DNA of 64,000 nt from Arthrobacter sp. Soil763 (GTDB lineage Bacteria > Actinomycetota > Actinomycetes > Actinomycetales > Micrococcaceae). The notes beneath the pieces are model-generated. The model saw only the letters and a program-made list of their open reading frames with translations, was not told the DNA's origin and searched no databases. The stretch lies in contig NZ_LMSH01000004.1 of the NCBI RefSeq assembly GCF_001428365.1, forward strand, positions 275,270 through 339,269. Direction: 5' to 3'. The position numbers and the translations under genes were made by a program. Shown piece after piece: positions 32,733 to 43,353 of this stretch; positions within the stretch are counted from its first letter, which is position 1; the number at the start of each line of letters is the position of its first letter.

Positions 32733-33742
32733 TGACGCAGATGACCTTTGCCCGGGCCATTAATTCGGGCCTGCGCAAGTCCCTTGAAAACGATCCCAAG
32801 GTGATTCTCATGGGTGAGGACATCGGAACCCTCGGCGGCGTCTTCCGCGTCACCGACGGACTGCAGAAGGACTTCGGTAAGCACCGGGTCGTGGACACCC
32901 CGCTGGCCGAATCCGGCATCCTGGGCACCGCCGTCGGCCTGGCCTACCGCGGCTACCGCCCGGTCGTGGAGATCCAGTTCGATGGCTTCATCTACCCGGC
33001 CTTCGACCAGATCGTGAGCCAGGTCGCCAAGATGCACTACCGCACCCAGGGTGCGGTGAAGATGCCGATCACCATCCGCGTACCCTTCGGCGGCGGCATC
33101 GGCTCGCCGGAGCACCACTCCGAATCACCCGAGGCCTACTTCACCCACACCTCGGGCCTGCGCGTGGTCAGCGTCTCCAACCCGCAGGATGCGTACACGA
33201 TCATCCAGCAGGCCATCGCCTCGGACGATCCGGTGCTGTACTTCGAACCCAAGCGCCGCTATCACGACAAGGGCGAGGTCGATGAGTCGCTCGTGCCCGG
33301 CGCAGCCCAGTCCATGGAGCAGGCGCGCGTCGTCACCGAGGGCACCGACGTCACCCTGGTCGCCTACGGCCCGCTGGTGAAGACCGCCCGCGACGCCGCG
33401 CTCGCAGCCGCCGACGAAGGCGTCTCCATCGAGGTGATCGACCTCCGATCGCTGGCCCCGCTGGACTTCGCCACCCTCGAGGCCTCGGTGCGCAAGACCG
33501 GACGGCTCGTCGTCACGCATGAGGCCGGCCAGTCCGGCGGACTCGGCGCCGAAGTGGCCGCCAGCATCACCGAGCGCTGCTTCTACCACCTGGAGGCCGC
33601 GCCCGTCCGGGTCACCGGCTTCGACGTTCCTTACCCGTATTCAAAGCTTGAAATGCACCACCTGCCGGGCCTGGACAGGATCCTCGACGGCGTCGACCGT
33701 GCCCTGGGCCGCCCCAACTCCCTGAGCGGGCTGGAAGGATGA
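32732..33742 (+). CDS. bkdB: Branched-chain 2-oxoacid dehydrogenase E1 component, beta subunit
   Basis: A 336-residue transketolase-like beta subunit. Blocks include MTFARAINSGLRKSLENDP, LMGEDIGTLGGVFRVTDGL, DTPLAESGILGTAVGLAYRG, EIQFDGFIYPAFDQIVSQ and the C-terminal HEAGQSGGLGAEVAA. It pairs with the alpha subunit to form the alpha2beta2 E1. The ATG shares a base with the bkdA TGA, and the stop overlaps the bkdC ATG by ATGA, so the three subunits are made in step. Confidence 0.92.
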   Translation: MTQMTFARAINSGLRKSLENDPKVILMGEDIGTLGGVFRVTDGLQKDFGKHRVVDTPLAESGILGTAVGLAYRGYRPVVEIQFDGFIYPAFDQIVSQVAKMHYRTQGAVKMPITIRVPFGGGIGSPEHHSESPEAYFTHTSGLRVVSVSNPQDAYTIIQQAIASDDPVLYFEPKRRYHDKGEVDESLVPGAAQSMEQARVVTEGTDVTLVAYGPLVKTARDAALAAADEGVSIEVIDLRSLAPLDFATLEASVRKTGRLVVTHEAGQSGGLGAEVAASITERCFYHLEAAPVRVTGFDVPYPYSKLEMHHLPGLDRILDGVDRALGRPNSLSGLEG

Positions 33743-35145
33743 GCGCCACCATGATCAAGGAATTCCGCCTTCCGGACCTCGGCGAGGGCCTGACCGAATC
33801 GGAAATCGTCGCCTGGAAGGTCGGCGTGGGGGACACCGTCACGCTCAACCAGATCATCGCCGAGGTGGAAACGGCCAAGGCCGTGGTCGAACTGCCGTCG
33901 CCGTTCGCCGGCGTCGTGACCGCGCTGCACGAGCAGCCGGGCACCGTGGTGGAGGTCGGCAAGCCGATCGTCTCGTTCGAGATCGAGGGCGACGACGGCG
34001 GCGCCGACGGCGGGCCGGAAAGCTCCGCCAAGCGCGAGCCGAACCTCGTGGGCTACGGCGCCGTGCTCGAAGGCTCCGGCCGTCCCGCGCGCCGCGCCCG
34101 CACCTTCGCCGCTGCCCCTGCGCCGGCCGCTGCGCCGGCGCCCGCCGTCGAACCGGCCGTTGCACCGGAACCTGCGCCCGCACCTCAGCCGGCGCCGGTA
34201 AGCGAGGCCGCCCCGGCGCCCGAGGACACCCGGCCGGCAGAACGGCCCCGGTCCACGCCGCCGGTGCGCAAGCTGGCCAAGGATCTCGGCGTCGACCTCG
34301 CGGCGGTCACCGGCACGGGGGAGCGGGGCCTCATCACCCGCGACGACGTGCGGAACTTCGTCGGCGGCGGCGACCTTCCGGTCGCCCCGCAGGAACTCGC
34401 CGGCGTGCAGCCCGGCGCTCCGGCGGGCGCAGCCGCGCCGGCCGAACGGGAGACCCGGACCCCCATCAAGGGGGTGCGGAAGTTCACCGCCACAGCCATG
34501 GTTTCCAGCGCCTTCACCGCGCCACATGTCACCGAGTTCCTCACCCTGGACGTCACGCCCACCATGGAGCTGCTGGCCCGGCTGAAGGCCAGCCGGTCCT
34601 TCGCTGGCTACAAGCTGACCCCGCTGACGCTCGTGTCCAAGGCCGTGCTGATCGCGCTGCGGAGCCACCCGACGCTCAATGCCCGGTGGGACGAGGCCAA
34701 CCAGGAAATCGTCCAGTTCAACTACGTCAACCTCGGCATCGCGGCCGCGACGCCGCGCGGGCTGACCGTGCCGAACATCAAGGACGCGGACCGGATGTCG
34801 CTGCTCGAGCTCTCCACGGCGCTGACTGAACTGACCGACACCGCCCGGGCCGGAAAGACCGCCCCGGCGGACCTCTCCGGCGGAACCATCTCCATCACGA
34901 ACATCGGAGTCTTTGGCATCGATGCCGGAACCCCCATTCTCAACCCGGGCGAGGCCGCTATCCTGGCCGTCGGCGCGGTGCGGAAGATGCCGTGGGAGCA
35001 CCAGGACGAGGTCGCGCTGCGCCAGGTCATGACGCTCAGCCTGTCCTTCGACCACCGGCTGGTCGACGGCGAACAGGGTTCCCGGTTCCTGCAGGACCTC
35101 GGAGCCATCCTCGCCGACCCCGGCATGGCGCTGGCCATGGTCTAG
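33739..35145 (+). CDS. bkdC: Dihydrolipoamide acyltransferase (E2) of branched-chain 2-oxoacid dehydrogenase
   Basis: A 468-residue E2. It has one lipoyl domain with the lipoylated Lys47 in VETAKAVVE. An Ala/Pro linker (about 110-160) leads to the peripheral subunit-binding domain VRKLAKDLGVDLAAVTGTG...RGLITRDDV. The catalytic domain ends with SLSFDHRLVDGEQGSRFL (His and Asp of the acyltransferase site). It moves the acyl group to CoA, giving isovaleryl-CoA and related esters for the operon downstream. No E3 (lipoamide dehydrogenase) is in the window, so a shared E3 is expected elsewhere. A strong terminator follows. Confidence 0.92.
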   Translation: MSATMIKEFRLPDLGEGLTESEIVAWKVGVGDTVTLNQIIAEVETAKAVVELPSPFAGVVTALHEQPGTVVEVGKPIVSFEIEGDDGGADGGPESSAKREPNLVGYGAVLEGSGRPARRARTFAAAPAPAAAPAPAVEPAVAPEPAPAPQPAPVSEAAPAPEDTRPAERPRSTPPVRKLAKDLGVDLAAVTGTGERGLITRDDVRNFVGGGDLPVAPQELAGVQPGAPAGAAAPAERETRTPIKGVRKFTATAMVSSAFTAPHVTEFLTLDVTPTMELLARLKASRSFAGYKLTPLTLVSKAVLIALRSHPTLNARWDEANQEIVQFNYVNLGIAAATPRGLTVPNIKDADRMSLLELSTALTELTDTARAGKTAPADLSGGTISITNIGVFGIDAGTPILNPGEAAILAVGAVRKMPWEHQDEVALRQVMTLSLSFDHRLVDGEQGSRFLQDLGAILADPGMALAMV

Positions 35146-35160
35146 TCAACGCACCCGGGA

Positions 35161-35198
35161 GGCCGGGCATCCATCCGTAGGGTGGATGCCCGGCCTTT
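35161..35198 (+). terminator. Terminator after bkdC
   Basis: A 13-bp perfect stem GGCCGGGCATCCA (35161-35173) with TGGATGCCCGGCC (35183-35195), then TTT. Confidence 0.85.
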
Positions 35199-35206
35199 GC
35201 CGTCCA

Positions 35207-35315
35207 GGGGCACTTTCCGACGTCGGGTTCCTCGGCGTCGCCGTCCGGGGGCATTTTGGGGCCACTAACCGACGTCGGGGCTTTGGCTAGCGGCGTGTCC
35301 GCGCCAAAGTGCCCC
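35207..35315. repeat. Intergenic inverted/direct repeat element with two CCGACGTCGG palindromes
   Basis: GGGGCACTTT (35207-35216) and GGGGCATTTTGG (35248-35259) are imperfect direct copies; both are complementary to CCAAAGTGCCCC (35304-35315). The 10-bp palindrome CCGACGTCGG occurs at 35217-35226 and 35269-35278. The element lies between convergent bkdC and the TetR gene and resembles a REP-type repeat. It is not coding. Confidence 0.6.
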
Positions 35316-35387
35316 GGAACGCGGGACAGGTCCACGGAGTGCAGCCGACGGGGCGCCGACGACGGCCGGGTGCCGGCGTGCGGCCGG

Positions 35388-36014
35388 TCAGCCGCGGCCC
35401 GGGGGAGCCGCCGGAGCCAGCAGGGCGGCCAGTGCCATGCTTTCGAGCAGGGGCCGGGCACGCTTCAGGGCCATCCGGCGGCCCTGGGTGCGGACCGAGT
35501 GCGGGGTGGAGTTGATCAGGCCGAACGTGGCGTGCGCGCGCATCCTCAGCTCGGCCGGGTCGGTGTCCGGATGCAGGCCGGCCAGTACATCGACCCAGAG
35601 TTCGACGTAGCTGCGCTGCAAGGCACGCACCTCGGCCTGCTCGCCGTCGTCGAGATTGCTGAAGTCCTGGTCCTGGACCCGGATGACGTCGGGGTTGCTG
35701 AGCGCGAAGTCGACGTGGAACTCAACCAGTCCCGCCAGCGCCGTAGCCGCATCGTCGGATCCGGCCACCACGGTGCGTCCGCCTTCCAGCAGATCCTGGC
35801 TGACGCTGAGCAGCAGCGCGCCCAGGACCGCCTGCTTCCCGGCGAAATGGCGGTAGACCGCCGGTCCGCTGACTCCCGCCGCCGCGCCGAGGTCCTCCAG
35901 CGAGACGCGGTTGAACCCGTCCGCGGCGAAGAGCGCCGCGGCGGCGGTGAGGAGCGCTTTGCGGCGGTTCTCCTTGGCCTGGCTCCGCTGGGTTGGCTGG
36001 CTGGTCTCGGTCAC
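35388..36014 (-). CDS. TetR-family regulator of the leucine/isovalerate operon
   Basis: A 208-residue repressor. Its N-terminal HTH is [19 protein letters not shown] then [30 protein letters not shown]. The C-terminal ligand domain is helical. It is divergent from the carboxylase operon, and two tandem GTTA-N8-TAAC operator copies lie between them. M. tuberculosis has a TetR gene (Rv2506) at the same place. The likely ligand is an acyl-CoA of the leucine pathway; this is inference. Confidence 0.88.
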   Translation of the reverse strand: MTETSQPTQRSQAKENRRKALLTAAAALFAADGFNRVSLEDLGAAAGVSGPAVYRHFAGKQAVLGALLLSVSQDLLEGGRTVVAGSDDAATALAGLVEFHVDFALSNPDVIRVQDQDFSNLDDGEQAEVRALQRSYVELWVDVLAGLHPDTDPAELRMRAHATFGLINSTPHSVRTQGRRMALKRARPLLESMALAALLAPAAPPGRG

Positions 36015-36080
36015 CGGCGCGCCCTTCTTCTCGGCTGTTCTGTGCGTGAAGCCCGCAGCCCGTGGGCGGGCGGTCCTGTG

Positions 36081-36140
36081 TTGGACATCACAGTTAATAG
36101 AGACTAACCTAAATCTCAGTTATGCGTTACTAACCGAAAT
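36081..36140. promoter_or_regulatory. Promoter with tandem TetR operators for the leucine operon
   Basis: Two copies of AGTTA-N6-ACTAACC-N-AAAT lie at 36092-36114 and 36118-36140 (26-bp repeat). Each contains the inverted half-sites GTTA-N8-TAAC. Copy 1 covers the -10 TAACCT (36105-36110), whose -35 is TTGGAC (36081-36086). Copy 2 lies at about +1 to +23. This is a textbook repressor layout. Confidence 0.7.
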
Positions 36141-36192
36141 TGCCGGATGCCCCAGGGCGGACCGGCTCAGCGGCCGAGGACGGAAGCAGTCA

Positions 36193-37800
36193 ATGGAGAC
36201 AATTGCCAGCCAGGTGAACGCCGGAAGCCCCGGCTTCGCCGCTAACCACGAGGCGCAGCTCGGCCTGGCCCGGGAACTGAAGGAACGGCTCGCCGCCGCG
36301 GCGCTGGGCGGTCCCGAGAAGTCCCGGGAACGGCACGTCGCCCGGGGCAAGCTCCTCCCGCGCGAGCGGATCGACCGGCTGCTGGACGACGGAAGCCCCT
36401 TCCTGGAAATCGCCCCGCTCGCGGCCAACGGCATGTACAACGACGAGTCGCCCGGCGCCGGCGTCATCGCCGGGATCGGCCTGGTCCACGGCCGGCAGGT
36501 CCTGGTCATCTCCAACGACGCCACCGTCAAGGGCGGCACCTATTACCCAATGACCGTCAAGAAGCACCTCCGCGCGCAGGAAATCGCCCTGGAAAACCGC
36601 CTGCCCTGCATCTACCTCGTGGACTCCGGGGGCGCGTTTCTGCCCAAGCAGGACGAGGTCTTCCCGGACAAGGAGCACTTCGGCCGGATCTTCTTCAACC
36701 AGGCGAAGATGTCCGCTGCGAAGATCCCGCAGATCGCCTCCGTCATGGGGTCCTGCACCGCCGGCGGCGCCTACGTTCCCGCGATGAGTGACGAAACGGT
36801 GATCGTCCGCAACCAGGGCACCATCTTCCTGGGCGGCCCGCCGCTGGTGAAGGCCGCGATCGGCGAAATCGTCACCGCCGAGGAGCTCGGCGGCGGCGAC
36901 GTGCACTCGAAGATTTCCGGGGTCACCGACCATCTGGCCGAGAACGACGAGCATGCCCTGCAGATTGTCCGGGACATTGTCTCCACCCTGCCCCGCCCGG
37001 CCGCCCCGGCCTGGGAGATCGACACCGTCGTCGAACCGGCAGCGGACCCGGACGAGCTCTACGGCGCCGTCCCCACAGACGTCAACGCCCAGTACGACGT
37101 CCGCGAGGTCATCGCCCGGCTGGTCGACGGCAGCCGCTTCCACGAGTTCAAGAAGAACTACGGCACCACCCTGGTCACCGGCTTCGCGAAACTGCACGGC
37201 CACCCGGTGGGCATCGTTGCGAACAACGGCGTGCTCTTCAGCGAGTCCTCACTCAAGGGCGCGCACTTCATCGAACTCTGCGACCAGCGCGGCATCCCAC
37301 TGATCTTCCTGCAGAACCTCTCCGGCTTCATGGTCGGCAAGGACTACGAGCAGGGCGGCATCGCCAAGAACGGCGCCAAGATGGTCACCGCCGTTGCCAC
37401 CGCCCGCGTGCCCAAGCTGACTGTGGTGATCGGCGGGTCCTTCGGCGCGGGCAACTACTCGATGTGCGGCCGGGCGTACTCGCCGCGGTTCCTCTGGATG
37501 TGGCCGGCCTCCCGGATCTCGGTGATGGGCGGCAACCAGGCCTCCAGCGTGCTCGCCACCGTCAAACGGGACCAGTACGAGGCCCGCGGCGAGGAATGGT
37601 CCGCCGCGGATGAGGAAGCTTTCAAGGCCCCGATCAAACAGCAGTACGAGGATCAGGGCAGCCCCTATTACTCCACCGCCCGCCTCTGGGACGACGGCGT
37701 GATCGACCCCGCGGACACCCGCACCGTCCTGGGACTGGCGCTCGACGTCGTCTCCCGCACCCCGCTGCCGGAGACCTCCTTCGGCCTCTTCCGGATGTGA
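36193..37800 (+). CDS. accD1: Acyl-CoA carboxylase beta subunit (3-methylcrotonyl-CoA carboxylase type)
   Basis: A 535-residue carboxyltransferase subunit. [20 protein letters not shown] is the substrate motif of methylcrotonyl- rather than propionyl-CoA carboxylases. Crotonase-fold oxyanion glycines are in [17 protein letters not shown] and [16 protein letters not shown]. It transfers CO2 from biotin to 3-methylcrotonyl-CoA. The ATG at 36193 is chosen; the longer frame upstream overlaps the TetR gene. The stop overlaps the next start (GTGA). Confidence 0.92.
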   Translation: METIASQVNAGSPGFAANHEAQLGLARELKERLAAAALGGPEKSRERHVARGKLLPRERIDRLLDDGSPFLEIAPLAANGMYNDESPGAGVIAGIGLVHGRQVLVISNDATVKGGTYYPMTVKKHLRAQEIALENRLPCIYLVDSGGAFLPKQDEVFPDKEHFGRIFFNQAKMSAAKIPQIASVMGSCTAGGAYVPAMSDETVIVRNQGTIFLGGPPLVKAAIGEIVTAEELGGGDVHSKISGVTDHLAENDEHALQIVRDIVSTLPRPAAPAWEIDTVVEPAADPDELYGAVPTDVNAQYDVREVIARLVDGSRFHEFKKNYGTTLVTGFAKLHGHPVGIVANNGVLFSESSLKGAHFIELCDQRGIPLIFLQNLSGFMVGKDYEQGGIAKNGAKMVTAVATARVPKLTVVIGGSFGAGNYSMCGRAYSPRFLWMWPASRISVMGGNQASSVLATVKRDQYEARGEEWSAADEEAFKAPIKQQYEDQGSPYYSTARLWDDGVIDPADTRTVLGLALDVVSRTPLPETSFGLFRM

Positions 37801-39992
37801 GCCCCGCTGTGACTGTTACCCCCACCCCCGCCGCTTCAACCCCCAAGCCGCTCTTCGGCACCGTCCTGGTCGCGAACCGCGGCGAGATCGCCTGCCGCGT
37901 GATCCGCACCCTGCGTGCCTTGGGCATCCGTTCGGTCGCCGTCTACTCCGACGCCGACGCCGGCGCCCGCCACGTGCGGGAGGCCGACGTCGCCGTCCGG
38001 ATCGGCCCGGCGGCCGCCACCGAGAGCTACCTCAAAATCGAGGCCATCATCCAGGCCTGCCGCGAGACCGGCGCCGAGGCCGTGCACCCGGGCTACGGCT
38101 TCCTGAGCGAGAACGTCGAGTTCGCCCGCGCCCTGGAGCAGGCCGGCATCACCTTCATCGGCCCCGGCGTCGAATCCCTGAACATCATGGGCGACAAGAT
38201 CCGGTCCAAGAACCACGTCACCGGCTACGGTGTCCCGGTGGTCCCGGGCGTCGCCGAACCCGGCATGAGCGATGCGCAGCTGATCGAGGCCGCGGCCGGC
38301 GTCGGCTATCCGCTGCTGATCAAGCCCTCCGCCGGCGGCGGCGGCAAGGGCATGCACGTTGTCGAACGGCCCGAGGACCTGGCGGACACCCTCGCCACCG
38401 CCCGGCGGGTCGCGGCCAGCGCCTTCGGCGACGACACGCTGTTCCTGGAGCGGCTGGTCACCACCCCGCGGCACATCGAGGTCCAGGTCCTCGCCGACAA
38501 CCACGGCAACGTCATCCATCTCGGCGAGCGCGAGTGTTCCCTGCAGCGCCGCCACCAGAAGGTGATCGAGGAAGCCCCGTCCCCGCTGCTCGAAGGCCTG
38601 CCCGACGGCGCCGCCATCCGCGCCCGGCTCGGCGAGGCCGCCTGCAACGCCGCCCGCAGCGTCAACTACTCCGGCGCCGGCACCGTGGAGTTCCTGGTCT
38701 CGGACAACGCCCCGGACGAGTTCTTCTTCATGGAGATGAACACCCGCCTGCAGGTCGAGCACCCGGTCACCGAGATGGTCACCGGCGTGGACCTGGTTGA
38801 GTGGCAGGTCCGCATCGCCGCCGGAGAAGAACTCACCGTGACGCAGGACGACGTCGTCCTCACCGGTCACTCCGTGGAGGCCCGGGTCTACGCAGAGGTC
38901 CCGGAGAAGAACTTCCTGCCGTCCATTGGGCGGGTCCTTGTGCTGGACGAGCTGCCGGACGCCGCGGACGGCAAGGTCCGGGTCGACTCGGCGCTCCTGG
39001 AGGGCCTCCAAATCTCCAGCAGCTACGACCCCATGATTTCCAAGGTCATCGCGTGGGGGGAGGACCGGGCGGAGGCTTTGGAGACCCTCGACCGGGCGCT
39101 CGCCGGCTACACCGCGCTCGGCATCGACACCAACGTCGAATACCTGCGGCTGCTGATCAACGACGCCGATGTCCGTGCCGGACGGCTCGACACCGGCCTG
39201 ATTGAACGCAAGATGCCCGAGTTCACGTTCCGGCACGCCGGCGACTTCGAAGTGGCCGCGGCCGCCGTCTTCGCCGCGGCGATGCGGGAGACCGATGCGC
39301 GCGACGCCGGGGAGGGACCCTGGCAGCGGCGTGACGGGTGGCGGCTCGGTGCAGCTGCCCCGCGCCGGATCAGTCTCGGAACCCCTGACGGTGGAATTGC
39401 CACCGTTGAGGTCTCCGGTTCGGTAGGGCAGGGCGCGGCTACTGTCAGCGTCGATGGCGGCCCGCAACGTACGGCGTCATTGAGGTTCGCCCGGCGCAAC
39501 CAGGCGGAAGTGACTCTAGGGGGCGAAGCCCGGCTCTTCTCCCTCGCGCAGGTGACTTTGGGAGCATATGGCCCGGGCCCGGAAAGCCCGGCACCCACAG
39601 AGTTTTTCCTCGGCAATGACGGCTGGTCCTGCCGGCTCGAGGTGCTCACCCGGGAGGCCCGGCTCGCCCGGGTGCTGGCCGCCGTCGAGCGCGAGGAAGG
39701 CGCTGCCGACCCGGCGGTGCGCTCGCCGATGCCCGGCACCGTGGTGTCCGTCTCGGTCGGCAACGGCGACGCCGTGACCGCCGGCCAGGTCCTGCTTTCG
39801 GTGGAGGCCATGAAGATGGAGCACCAGCTCGTGGCACCCCTCGACGGGACCGTCCACCTCAGCGCAGGCACCGGAGACCTCGTCAAGGCCGACCAGGTCC
39901 TCGCCACCATCCACCCCGCCCAGTCGCCGGAGTCCTCCAACGCCGAGGACACCGTCGAAGAATCCGTCATCGCCATGGGCGCGGCGGACTAG
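37797..39992 (+). CDS. accA1: Acyl-CoA carboxylase biotin-carboxylase/carrier alpha subunit
   Basis: A 731-residue alpha subunit. The biotin carboxylase N-half has [30 protein letters not shown], the ATP-grasp glycine loop [14 protein letters not shown] and [18 protein letters not shown]. The middle linker is variable. A C-terminal biotin carrier domain has the biotinyl Lys673 in VEAMKMEH. It carboxylates biotin and passes CO2 to AccD1, making 3-methylglutaconyl-CoA. The GTG start overlaps the accD1 stop. Confidence 0.93.
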   Translation: MSPAVTVTPTPAASTPKPLFGTVLVANRGEIACRVIRTLRALGIRSVAVYSDADAGARHVREADVAVRIGPAAATESYLKIEAIIQACRETGAEAVHPGYGFLSENVEFARALEQAGITFIGPGVESLNIMGDKIRSKNHVTGYGVPVVPGVAEPGMSDAQLIEAAAGVGYPLLIKPSAGGGGKGMHVVERPEDLADTLATARRVAASAFGDDTLFLERLVTTPRHIEVQVLADNHGNVIHLGERECSLQRRHQKVIEEAPSPLLEGLPDGAAIRARLGEAACNAARSVNYSGAGTVEFLVSDNAPDEFFFMEMNTRLQVEHPVTEMVTGVDLVEWQVRIAAGEELTVTQDDVVLTGHSVEARVYAEVPEKNFLPSIGRVLVLDELPDAADGKVRVDSALLEGLQISSSYDPMISKVIAWGEDRAEALETLDRALAGYTALGIDTNVEYLRLLINDADVRAGRLDTGLIERKMPEFTFRHAGDFEVAAAAVFAAAMRETDARDAGEGPWQRRDGWRLGAAAPRRISLGTPDGGIATVEVSGSVGQGAATVSVDGGPQRTASLRFARRNQAEVTLGGEARLFSLAQVTLGAYGPGPESPAPTEFFLGNDGWSCRLEVLTREARLARVLAAVEREEGAADPAVRSPMPGTVVSVSVGNGDAVTAGQVLLSVEAMKMEHQLVAPLDGTVHLSAGTGDLVKADQVLATIHPAQSPESSNAEDTVEESVIAMGAAD

Positions 39993-40047
39993 CAACCACC
40001 AGCTTCAGCACCACACCAGAACAGCCACCAGACACAGGAGTCACCCC

Positions 40048-41223
40048 ATGCCGGATTTTGAACTCAGCGAGGACTACCAGGACCTCAGCGACACCGTCCG
40101 CGAATTCGCCGACCAGGTCGTCGCCCCGGTCTCCGCCAAGCACGACGAGGAACACAGCTTCCCCTACGAGGTCGTCTCCCAGATGGCGGACATGGGCCTC
40201 TTCGGCCTGCCGTTCCCCGAGGAGGTCGGCGGCATGGGCGGGGACTACTTCGCCCTGGCCCTCGCCCTCGAGCAGCTCGGCCGGGTGGACCAGTCGGTCG
40301 CCATCACCCTCGAAGCCGGCGTCTCGCTCGGCGCCATGCCGATCCACCGCTTCGGCAACGAGGCCCAGAAGCAGGAATGGCTGCCGCTGCTCGCCTCCGG
40401 CAAGGCCCTCGCCGGCTTCGGCCTGACCGAGCCCGAAGCCGGCTCCGACGCCGGCGGCACCAAGACCACCGCCCGGCTCGAGAGCGTCGGAGACGCAAAA
40501 AACTGGGTCATCAACGGCAACAAGGCGTTCATCACCAACTCCGGCACAGATATCACCAAGCTCGTCACCGTCACCGCGGTCACCGGCCAGGAGGAACGCC
40601 CCGACGGCAGCATCAAGAAGGAAATCTCCACCATCCTGGTGCCCACCAATACGCCGGGCTTCACCGCGGAAAAGGCCTACAACAAGGTCGGCTGGAACGC
40701 CTCGGACACCCACCCGCTGACCCTCGACAATGTCCGCGTTCCGGAGGCCAACCTGCTCGGCACCCGGGGCCGCGGTTACGCCAACTTCCTCTCCATCCTC
40801 GACGAGGGCCGGATCGCCATCGCCGCGCTCGCCGTCGGCGCCGCCCAGGGCTGCGTGGACCAGTCGGTGAAGTACGCCAAAGAACGCAGCGCCTTCGGCC
40901 AGAACATCGGCAAGTACCAGGCCATCGCTTTCAAGATCGCGCGGATGGAAGCACGGGCGCACACCGCCCGCCTGGCCTACTACGACGCGGCCGCCCGGAT
41001 GCTCGCCGGCAAGCCGTTCAAGACCCAGGCCGCCATCGCTAAGATGATCGCAGGCGAGGCAGCCATGGACAACGCGCGGGACGCCACCCAGGTGTTCGGC
41101 GGCTATGGCTTCATCAACGAGTTCACCGTGGCGCGCCACTACCGCGACTCCAAGATCCTCGAGGTCGGCGAGGGCACCACGGAGGTCCAGCTGATGCTGA
41201 TCGCCCGCGAACTGGGACTGTAG
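40048..41223 (+). CDS. Acyl-CoA dehydrogenase, isovaleryl-CoA dehydrogenase role
   Basis: A 391-residue FAD dehydrogenase. N-domain LSEDYQDLSDTVREFADQVVAP; FAD/substrate segment FGLTEPEAGSDAGGTKTTA and VINGNKAFITNSGTD; C-terminal QVFGGYGFINEFTVARHYRDSKILEVGEGTTEVQ. In this operon it should oxidise isovaleryl-CoA to 3-methylcrotonyl-CoA, the substrate of AccA1/AccD1. M. tuberculosis FadE19 holds the same position. The length is normal for the family. ACAGGAG precedes the ATG. Confidence 0.88.
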   Translation: MPDFELSEDYQDLSDTVREFADQVVAPVSAKHDEEHSFPYEVVSQMADMGLFGLPFPEEVGGMGGDYFALALALEQLGRVDQSVAITLEAGVSLGAMPIHRFGNEAQKQEWLPLLASGKALAGFGLTEPEAGSDAGGTKTTARLESVGDAKNWVINGNKAFITNSGTDITKLVTVTAVTGQEERPDGSIKKEISTILVPTNTPGFTAEKAYNKVGWNASDTHPLTLDNVRVPEANLLGTRGRGYANFLSILDEGRIAIAALAVGAAQGCVDQSVKYAKERSAFGQNIGKYQAIAFKIARMEARAHTARLAYYDAAARMLAGKPFKTQAAIAKMIAGEAAMDNARDATQVFGGYGFINEFTVARHYRDSKILEVGEGTTEVQLMLIARELGL

Positions 41224-41243
41224 CCGGCCGGAAGGATCCCCAG

Positions 41244-42044
41244 ATGATCAACAAAGTCGTTGCCAGCGCCGCCGAGGCCGTCGCGGACATCCCCGACGGC
41301 GCCTCGCTCGCCGTCGGCGGTTTCGGACTGTGCGGCATCCCGGTGGCGCTGATCGCGGCCCTGCACGAACGCGGCGCGACGGACCTGGAAACCGTCAGCA
41401 ACAACTGCGGCGTGGACGACTGGGGCCTGGGCATCCTGCTCAAGGACGGCCGGATCCGGCGCACGATCAGCTCCTACGTGGGCGAGAACAAGGAGTTCGC
41501 CCGGCAGTACCTGGCCGGCGAACTCGAGGTGGTCCTCACCCCGCAGGGAACCCTGGCAGAAAAGCTGCGCGCCGGGGGAGCGGGCATCCCCGCGTTCTAC
41601 ACGCCCGCCGGGGTCGGCACGCAGGTCTCCGACGGCGGCCTGCCGCAGAAGTACGACGCCGACGGCACCATCGCGGTCGCCTCCGCGCCGAAGGAGGTGC
41701 GCAGCTTCCACGGTGCCGACTACGTGCTGGAGGAGGCGCTGACTCCGGACTTCGGCCTGGTCCACGCCTGGAAAGGTGACCGGCACGGGAACCTGGTCTT
41801 CCACGCCGCCGCGATGAACTTCAACCCGCTGTGCGCCATGGCCGGGAAAATCACCATCGCCGAGGTCGAGGAAATCGTCGAACCGGGCGAGCTGGACCCG
41901 GAACACATCCACGTCCCGGGCATCTTCGTCCAGCGCGTCGTGCTCGCCCCGGAGGCGGAGAAACGCATCGAAAAGCGCACCGTAGCGGAACAGCCGGCCG
42001 GCACGTCCGGCACCACCCGCACCACCGAGCAGCAAGGAGCGTAG
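41244..42044 (+). CDS. scoA: 3-oxoacid CoA-transferase subunit A
   Basis: A 266-residue family I CoA-transferase alpha subunit. Features: [40 protein letters not shown] (the GGFG-x-C-G-I-P block), [14 protein letters not shown] and the late [21 protein letters not shown]. It activates acetoacetate with succinyl-CoA, the last step after HMG-CoA cleavage. The C-terminus has a polar extension. A two-base gap to scoB shows coupling. Confidence 0.92.
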   Translation: MINKVVASAAEAVADIPDGASLAVGGFGLCGIPVALIAALHERGATDLETVSNNCGVDDWGLGILLKDGRIRRTISSYVGENKEFARQYLAGELEVVLTPQGTLAEKLRAGGAGIPAFYTPAGVGTQVSDGGLPQKYDADGTIAVASAPKEVRSFHGADYVLEEALTPDFGLVHAWKGDRHGNLVFHAAAMNFNPLCAMAGKITIAEVEEIVEPGELDPEHIHVPGIFVQRVVLAPEAEKRIEKRTVAEQPAGTSGTTRTTEQQGA

Positions 42045-42046
42045 CC

Positions 42047-42808
42047 GTGGAGTCGAACAACACCCAAGGCGCCCCGCCCCGTCCAGAGGCGGTCCGCCAC
42101 GAGTACCGGCCGCCCGCCGTCGACCACGGCCCCGGCGTCCAGGGCAAGGGGTGGACCCGGAACGAGCTGGCCGCCCGGGTCGCCCGGGAACTGCGCAACG
42201 GCCAGTACGTCAACCTCGGCATCGGCATGCCCACGCTGATCCCCAACTACATCCCGGACGGGGTCGAGGTGGTGCTGCACTCCGAAAACGGCATCCTCGG
42301 CGTCGGACCCTACCCAACAGAGGACCGGGTCGACCCCGACCTGATCAACGCGGGCAAGGAAACCGTCACGGTCAACAAGGGCGCCGCATTCTTCGACTCC
42401 GCCGCCTCCTTCGGGATGATCCGCGGCGGGCACGTCGACGTCGCCGTCCTGGGGGCGATGGAGGTGGCCCAGAACGGGGACCTGGCCAACTGGATGATCC
42501 CCGGCAAGATGGTCAAAGGCATGGGCGGCGCGATGGACCTGGTCTTCGGGGCGAAGAAGGTCATCGTGATGATGGAGCACGTGGACCGCAACGGCAACCC
42601 GAAAATCGTCGAGCGCTGCACCCTGCCGCTCACCGGAAAGGGCTGCGTCGACCGGATCATCACCGACCTGGCCGTGATCGACGTCGTGACCGAGGGCGGG
42701 ACCTCGCGGCTGGTGCTGCGGGAACTTGCCCCCGGCGTCACCGCGGAGGACGTGGCCGCCGCGACCGGTGCGGAACTATTCGAGGAAGACCAGGAACTGA
42801 CCGTATGA
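42047..42808 (+). CDS. scoB: 3-oxoacid CoA-transferase subunit B
   Basis: A 253-residue beta subunit. The active-site Glu is in [14 protein letters not shown], and [13 protein letters not shown] and [14 protein letters not shown] are typical. About 40 extra polar N-terminal residues precede the usual start [11 protein letters not shown]. The GTG at 42047 has AAGGAG. The shorter alternative would be an internal start, but no ribosome site supports it. The stop overlaps the maoC ATG (ATGA). Confidence 0.92.
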   Translation: MESNNTQGAPPRPEAVRHEYRPPAVDHGPGVQGKGWTRNELAARVARELRNGQYVNLGIGMPTLIPNYIPDGVEVVLHSENGILGVGPYPTEDRVDPDLINAGKETVTVNKGAAFFDSAASFGMIRGGHVDVAVLGAMEVAQNGDLANWMIPGKMVKGMGGAMDLVFGAKKVIVMMEHVDRNGNPKIVERCTLPLTGKGCVDRIITDLAVIDVVTEGGTSRLVLRELAPGVTAEDVAAATGAELFEEDQELTV

Positions 42809-43353
42809 GCACGAACGCAACCTCCGAACCCGCCACCGGCCCCCGGGTCATCGAACAGCGCGGCCTGTATTTTGACGAACTCGAAGAAGGCGTCCTCTAC
42901 GCGCACCGGCCCGGCCGGACCGTGACCGAGACGGACAACGTCCTGTTCACCACCATGACCATGAACACCCAGGCGCTGCACCTTGACGCCGCGTGGAGCG
43001 CCGGGCAGCCGTTCGGCCAGCGGCTGATGAACTCCATGTTCACCCTCGCCACGCTGGTGGGCCAGTCGGTGCCGCAGCTGACCCAGGGCACCATCATCGC
43101 GCAGCTGGGACTGACCGACGTCTCCTTCCCGCACCCGCTCTACCACGGCGACACGCTGTACACCGAGACGGAGGTGACCGGCAAGCGGCTCTCCTCCTCA
43201 CGGCCAGGCCAGGGGATCGTGACCATGCAGCACACCGGCCGGAACCAGGACGGCACGGTGGTGGCCCTGGCGACACGGAGCTGCCTGATGTGGACCCGGG
43301 AGGCGCACGCCGCGCAGCAGGACGGTGCAGAAAAGGGGACAATCGAAGCATGA
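42805..43353 (+). CDS. MaoC-family hydratase (proposed 3-methylglutaconyl-CoA hydratase)
   Basis: A 182-residue single hot-dog-domain protein with [26 protein letters not shown] and [18 protein letters not shown] (the hydratase Asp/His block). Then come [30 protein letters not shown]. MaoC proteins hydrate enoyl-CoAs. With carboxylase and lyase on either side it should make HMG-CoA. Rv2499c of M. tuberculosis is the positional counterpart. The substrate is inferred. Confidence 0.85.
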   Translation: MSTNATSEPATGPRVIEQRGLYFDELEEGVLYAHRPGRTVTETDNVLFTTMTMNTQALHLDAAWSAGQPFGQRLMNSMFTLATLVGQSVPQLTQGTIIAQLGLTDVSFPHPLYHGDTLYTETEVTGKRLSSSRPGQGIVTMQHTGRNQDGTVVALATRSCLMWTREAHAAQQDGAEKGTIEA

